In this document: positions 58,344 to 64,000 of the stretch, one piece after another
How the letters are laid out: every line of letters starts with the position of its first letter
Numbering within the stretch: the stretch's first letter is position 1
Position numbers and translations under genes: made by a program
The notes under the pieces: model-generated
Told to the model about the DNA's origin: nothing
The model's database searches: none
What the model saw: only the letters and a program-made list of their open reading frames with translations
Assembly: GCF_018294505.1 (NCBI RefSeq)
Contig: NC_057808.1
Location: forward strand, 224,871,684-224,935,683
Direction of reading: 5' to 3'
DNA length: 64,000 nt
Origin: Triticum aestivum
Taxonomy: Eukaryota > Streptophyta > Magnoliopsida > Poales > Poaceae

Positions 58344-61300
58344 ATGGGTTCGTCCAAGGCTCCACCGTCCTCCACAACTTCTCGTTTCAAGCGAACCACA
58401 AGAAGATCGTTGGAAAAACAGAAGGAGGACACAACACTGCCAGCAGAAAGAGGTACTCCTCTTCCCTTATTTGTGCAAACCTTACATCTCTGCTCACACC
58501 GTAGTCATCCCACGAAAGAAGCTAGTTGAGCGCTTCTTACTACATCTTCTTCGTGATACTAAATGCACAAGGTTTCCTCCCTTCACTATTTCACATTTGC
58601 TAGAGGTCAGTAGCCCGCCTGGATTTCAATTCAGGGTCAGTCAAACCATAATTAAAAGAAGCAGCACCCGCTTAGGCGCGCGGAGCACCTAGTCCGCCTG
58701 TTCACCGGGGAAGCGACACATCGGTGTCTATCATAGGGGTGTGGGGCGCAGGAGCTGCTTGCGCCCGATTTGGAGGTCAGCGGGGCTTGAATGGATGGCC
58801 GGGGGGCGGTGCCAAGCACGATGGTGCGGTGAGGTCGAGGGGAGGGCGCAGGCAGGGGACTGGGCCGGTGGTCACTGCCGTTTCGAGGAAGATCGTCAAC
58901 ACTGACTGGCTGGAGGTAGATGAAGGCGATCTGCCCGTTCTTTGTACATCAGACGGTGCAGAAAAAATGGACTGGCCTATTTGTTTTCAGTCGAATGTTA
59001 TTTTCATAGAATCCTGTAGTAATTTAGTGTGCCATGCATGTTATAGAGCTATCATATGTCTCCTGTCATTTATTTCTCACCGACCTGCTATCTGCTACCT
59101 TTACACTGTACTAATTGTGCACACACTTCACCCATACTCACACTATTTTTTTTATGCATGGGTATTTCAGACTTTGACGCAGTGTTGATGAATGCTGAAA
59201 AGAATAGACAGAAGTCACTCCAGTGTAATTTGAAGATAAGCACTAAGCGTTTCAGCGCTCTAAAGGGTGTAGCGTCAGAAGTTGGAGACAGTAAACGTGG
59301 ATCTGCAGTTGATGATCTCAATTGCCACACACAACCATTCCAGGTGCTTGCTTTAACTTTGCACTGTCAAATGTGGTTGCATGTTGCATATGGTGTCTAG
59401 CTTGTATTTCTTCCAATTTGGTTAAATTGCATCTGCTTACTTTACACATTATACCTTTGATAATGACATGCCTTCCTGTTTATGATACATACTACATATG
59501 TCTATTAACCATGTTCGTACATCAAACTAATGCTCTTTTGTATCCCTCGTCAATCACTTATGATGAGACAGTCACCCGAGTGGGTTACTGTGAGACGCCA
59601 TACTCGTTTAAAGAGTGCAGTGTCATCCTCCCCACATGATTCTCAAGAAACAGCAAGGCTAAATGAAGATATTCAACATAGCTCTCTAGTTGATGACCAC
59701 AATTCCCCCACACCACCATCACAGGTGCTTGCTCTAACTTCACAGTGTGATATGTGGTTGCATGTTGCAAACGGTGTCTAGCTTGTAATGCTTCTAATTA
59801 GGGTAAATTGCATCTGCTTAGTTTACACATTATACCTGTGAATATGACATGCCTTCCTATTTTTGGTACACACTACATCTATGTGTTAACCTTGTTCTTA
59901 CATGAAACTACCTCTCTTCTGTATCCTGCATCAATCACTTACGATGAGTCACCTTTATTCATTGCATATTGCATATTATTTCTAGCATGTTGCCATGTAT
60001 TGCTTCTAATTTAGTCAAATACATTTGTTAGGGCACCCTTTTAATTTGGCAGAGTGATATTGCTTTCATCTTTCATATGGTTTCTAGCTTGCATTGATTC
60101 TAACAAGTTCAAGCACCTTGTGCTCAGTTTACACTTTATACATCATACATGTCAATATGTCATGTCGTCCTGTTTTTCATACATATTCCATCCTCCTATC
60201 ATGCGGCTGCCTTACATGAAAGTAGTGTTCGTCAGTATCATGCATCAATGAGTTCTGAAGAGCAAAATTTATTCCTTTTTCTTGTGGGTTTGACTTGACA
60301 AGGCAAAATCAAGAAAGAGGAAGGAAAAGAGTAAGGAAGGCGATGATGGTGGTCCTTTGCAGCAACGTAAACGGAGCATATGTACCGATTCTCCTTGTGC
60401 TGATAGTGCATTACAAGGTCCAAGTCTCCGCTCCCCTACTCCACCATCCAAGGTGCTTGCTCTAACTTGGCAGCGTGATCTCTGGTTGCATGTTGCATAT
60501 GGTGTCTAGCTTGTATTGCTCCTAATTAGTGTAAACTGTATCTGCTTAGCTTACACATGATACGTGTGAATATGACACGCTTTCCTATTTTGGTACATAC
60601 TATATCTGTCTATCACACCATGTTCTTACATGAAACTACTCTTCTTGTGTATCCTGCATCAGTCACTTATGAAGGGACACCTTTAAGTTGGCAGTGTGAT
60701 ATTGGTTTGCGTCTTGAATATGATTTCTAGCATGTATTGCTTCTAGTTTGATGAACGCCACCTATGATGAGACAGTTTTAACTTGGCAGACTGATATTGA
60801 TTGCACCTTTCATATGGTGTCCAGTTTGTAGTGCTTCTAATTTGTTGAAGTGCCTTCTGCTTAGCTACCACATCATAGGTGTGAATATGTCAAGCCGTCC
60901 ATTTTTTCGTACATATTCCATCCTCGTATCATGACTTTGCCTTTCATCAGAGTACTCTTCGTCAGTATCATGCATGAATGAGTTCTAAAGAGCGAATTAT
61001 ATTCCTTTTTCTTGTTGGTTTGACCTCACAATGCAAAATCAATAAAGCTGAAGGAAATTGGCAAGGCATTGGATGATGGTGGTCCTTCCGAGCAACTGAA
61101 ATGGAGGTTCTCTACAGATTCTACTCCGCCATCCTCCCAACAAGATTCGCAAGACAACGCAAGGCTAGACAGTCAACGTAGCTGTGTAGATGATGAGCAC
61201 ATCTCCCCTGCTCCACCATCACATGTGCTTGCTCTAACTTGCCACTATTATATGTGGTTGCATGTTGCGTATGATGTCTAGCTTGTATTGCTTCTAACTT

Positions 61301-64000
61301 TGTTGAATTGCATCTGCTTACTTTACACATAATGCCTGTTAATATGACACGTGTTCCTGTTTCTAGAACATACGTGTACATGATGAGCACATCTCCCCTA
61401 CTCCACCATCACAGCTGCTTGCTCTAACTTGGATCTGTTATGTGTGGTTGTGTTTTCCGTATGATGTCTAGTTTGTATTGCTTCTGATTATGTTGAATTG
61501 CATCGGCGTAGCTTACAACTTATATCTGCAACGATCACTTACCCATAAGACACATTTAACTTGGCACTGTGATGTAGGTTGCATCTTGCATTGTCTTCTA
61601 GCTTGTACTGCTTCTAATTTCTTGAAATGGCACTTACGACGAGACACTTTGTACCTGATAGAGTGATATTGGTTGCATGTTCATATGGTGCCTAGCTTTC
61701 ATTTCTTCTAATTTTGTTGAAATGCCTTCCGCTTACTGTTTTTCATACATATTCCATCCTCCTATCATACGTGTGAATATGAAACACTGTCTTTTTTGTA
61801 TATATTCCATCCGCCTATCCTGCGCTTGCCTTACATCAAAGTAGTGTTCGCCTTTATCATGCATCAACCAGTTATGCAGAGCTAATTTTATTCATCTTCT
61901 TGTGGTTTTGACTTCATAAGGCAATATCAGAAAATAGGAAGGAAAAGAGTAAGTTAGGGGATGTTGGTGGTCCTCCGCACCGACGCAAACAGAGACTCTC
62001 TAGATTTGCCACTGCTACTGCTAATGAAGTTGAAGTCCCAAGTCTAGATGATGAGTTCATCTCCCGTACTCCACCATCACAGGTGCTTGCTCTAAGTTGA
62101 TAGTGTGATAATTGGTTTCATGTTGCATATGTTGTCTAGCCTGTATTTCTTCTTTTGATTAAATTGCACATGCTGAGTTTATACGTTATACATGTTCATA
62201 TGACATGGCGTTCTGTGTCTAGAATACACTGTATCTATCTATCATACCATGTTCTTACATCAAAGTACTATTGTTGTGTGCCCGCATCAGTCACTCGTGA
62301 TTGGATGCTTTTAACATGGCAGTTTGATAGTGGTTGCATCTTGCATTGATTTCTATGTTGTACTGCTTCTAATTTTTTGAATTGACACTTATGACAAGAC
62401 ACTTTTAACTTGGCAGAGTAATATTGGTTGCATCTTTCATATGGTGTCTAGCTTGCCTTACTTCTATTTTCTTGAAAATCCTTCTGCTTAGTTTACACAT
62501 CATAGATGTGAATATGTCATGTCGTCCTGTTTTTCTTACATATTCCATCCTCATACGGTTGTCTTACATCAAAGTATTGCTTGTCTGTATCATGCATCAA
62601 TGAGTTCTGAAGAGTGATTTTATTCTTTTGTGTTGTGGGTACGACTTGACATGGCAAAGTCAAAGAAGAGCAAGGAAAATAATATAGTAGGGAGTGGTGT
62701 TACTCATCGGGTGAAACAGAAAAGGATTTGTCGTCCAGATTCTGCTGGTACTTATAGTGCAGTAGAAGGTCCAAGTCCACCGGCTAAATCTACAAACACA
62801 GTATCACCTGCTCCACCAGCTGCAGCATCCGCTTCAACTGTACCAGCATCTCAATGAGTTACTCGTTCGTTTGCTCTGAAACTGGCCAGTTCCCAAGCTG
62901 CCTTCACACCTAACACTACTTCCGAAGCACTGCTGACACAACGGGACTTGGCAAGATCAGATGAACCTCATGAGCATCAACACCAAGACGGTACCTAACC
63001 GAGTCAAGTTGTAGTTGCATGCTCCTTTATATGTACTCTGACAGTTTGATGTACACTAACACTTTCCATATTCTTTGTTGAACTAGCACCACGGCGCAAG
63101 CGGAAACAGACATCAGGGATAATGCTTGTCAGATTAACAAAATCTAAAGGAGGAAGAATGGAGATCCATTTTGAGGCAGGTTTAAAAAGGCCACTTGATG
63201 CTACAGAGTCAGCCAAGTTAGTATCAGAGGCAGCCGTTGCCGTTAGGTGTCATGCACGTATCCTCCCAACGTGGATCCAGTACGGGAATGAAAAAGACAA
63301 TACCCAGTTTAACACCTTCCTTGACCATTTATCCGTAAGTAATGTTATTCATCGCAATTAGTAATATTGTCTTGCTCTGTCCCATAATTTCTAGCTTCCT
63401 CCTAATAAGACTCACATTCTTTTTTCAACATATGAGGTTCAAGTTGGATCCGAAAGATGATGCAACTAAATAAGCATGCACTCATGTTTTTCAGTCTGCT
63501 CTGTGACAGTATCGGTGCCACCTTAGAAAATCTCACTTTAAGGCAAGGCTAACAATGAAATCGCCCAAACATCTCCAGTGGAATATATAACAGATGAAGA
63601 CAGGACAACCCTCGTTAAACACTGGTCTGATCCAAAGTATCAGGTAGCCTATATGTAGTTGATCAGACCACATATTGAACTTGTATTTATGTATGTGCCT
63701 TACAAGTGTATCTTATTCTAGGCTAATTGTTTGAATAACAAGACCAACCGTTCTAAAGTGAAATTCCAACAGACAACAGGATCTCGTAGCTATATTGCAC
63801 ACTGCGAGGCTCTTGTAAATAGCTGCTACTTCCTTCTTTTTTCTGTGCCATATTATCGTATCTATATTGACTTGTTCCAAATACATAGGAAAGCCTGTGC
63901 GGACCAAAAAGAACCTGAACCGAATGCAGCGCAAATCTTCAAGGATTGCCACACTAGCAAGATGAAGGGCATGAGCACACCAGTTCAAGCCGCTGTTGTA
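58344..64000 (+). pseudogene. Locus C: transposase-like (Ptta/En/Spm-type) multi-exon pseudogene, runs off the window
   Basis: Exons by splice site and phase: 58344-58452 (MGSSKAPPSSTTSRFKRTTR, phase 1), 59171-59343, 59572-59724, 60303-60452, 61033-61224, 61921-62082, 62654-62990 (ends phase 1), 63087-63334 (starts with 2 nt; PRRKRKQTSGIML, then ESAKLVSEAAVAVRCHARIL; donor GTAAGT), about 63436-63643, 63722-63814 (NKTNRSKVKFQQTTGSRSYI) and 63891 onward (AAQIFKDCHTSKMKGMS). The last three carry the signatures of plant Ptta/En/Spm transposase-like proteins (Transposase_24 type, by recognition only); such proteins are often DNA-transposon derived. Lesions: TGA in the 62654 exon (VPASQ then stop). 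The 63436 exon has TAA and TGA, and lacks one base in HFK(G)KANNE. AG acceptors are lost at 61031-61032 (AT) and 62652-62653 (TG). The leader resembles that of locus B. Confidence 0.65.
59171..62990 (+). repeat. Tandem exon-intron cassette array, period about 730 bp
   Basis: Comparable exon starts lie at 60303, 61033, 61921 and 62654 (steps 730, 888, 733), and the phase-0 exon at 59572 sits about 731 bp before the first of these. Exons of 150-192 nt start GCAAAATCA or similar and end CCACCATCACAG|GTGCTTGC. They encode Lys/Arg-rich starts and acidic DDE/DDH-SPTPPSQ ends. Each is followed by an intron containing TGCTCTAACTTGG, GTGTCTAGCTTGTATTGCTT, TCTGCTTAGTTTACAC and TCATGCATCAATGAGTTC. An extra partial exon end is at 61380-61418, which explains the 888-bp step. 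Confidence 0.75.

Overview
The window looks like nuclear DNA of a Triticeae grass (wheat or Aegilops type). It is almost entirely repeats and decayed genes. The organism call rests on a 1.72-kb Angela/WIS/BARE-1-type Copia LTR, a long-LTR Gypsy element with an initiator-tRNA-Met primer site, a CACTA 5' end starting CACTACAA, four TA-flanked Stowaway-type MITEs, an Au-type SINE and FBD-type F-box relics. There is no prokaryotic signature and no tRNA, rRNA or CRISPR. Four runs of N (11390-11647, 20284-20535, 32026-32571, 45987-46214) are assembly gaps; reading frames that cross them mean nothing.

Layout. 1-5958 is a block with a GC-rich repeat unit, an Ala/Glu-rich coiled-coil pseudogene (-), an FBD F-box pseudogene (-) and a non-coding tail. 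6010-6336 is a Copia gag scrap. 6337-21232 is one Gypsy retrotransposon on the minus strand, with LTRs of about 4.3 kb; its left LTR holds a solo Copia LTR. 21233-31170 is a mosaic of duplicated non-coding blocks, MITEs and GA-rich repeats. 31352-37023 is a multi-exon pseudogene (locus B, +) related to plant Ptta/En/Spm transposase-like proteins, cut off by a CACTA 5' end at 37024. 38566-49400 is a second, expanded copy of the first block, with a second FBD F-box pseudogene and an extra, better preserved gene (45.5-46.8 kb, +) that the first copy lacks. 49400-58000 is again mosaic. 58344 to the window end is a second transposase-like locus (C, +) whose N-terminal exons have multiplied as tandem exon-intron cassettes with a period near 730 bp.

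How the parts relate. Two nested histories dominate: a segmental duplication (1-5958 with 38566-47900) and a pair of same-strand paralogous loci (B and C, each preceded by a GA-rich block). Nearly every recognisable protein-coding unit carries lesions. The FBD F-box copies are broken by different mutations, the gag-pol frame has three stop codons and a truncated integrase, and loci B and C have stops and frameshifts. The only unit without a visible lesion is the unrecognised gene at 45787-46759, and it is crossed by a gap.

Limits. Everything was read by eye. Family names rest on motif recognition, not on searches. I see no evidence of a novel defence or signalling system. The most unusual structure is the in-phase exon-cassette amplification in loci B and C.
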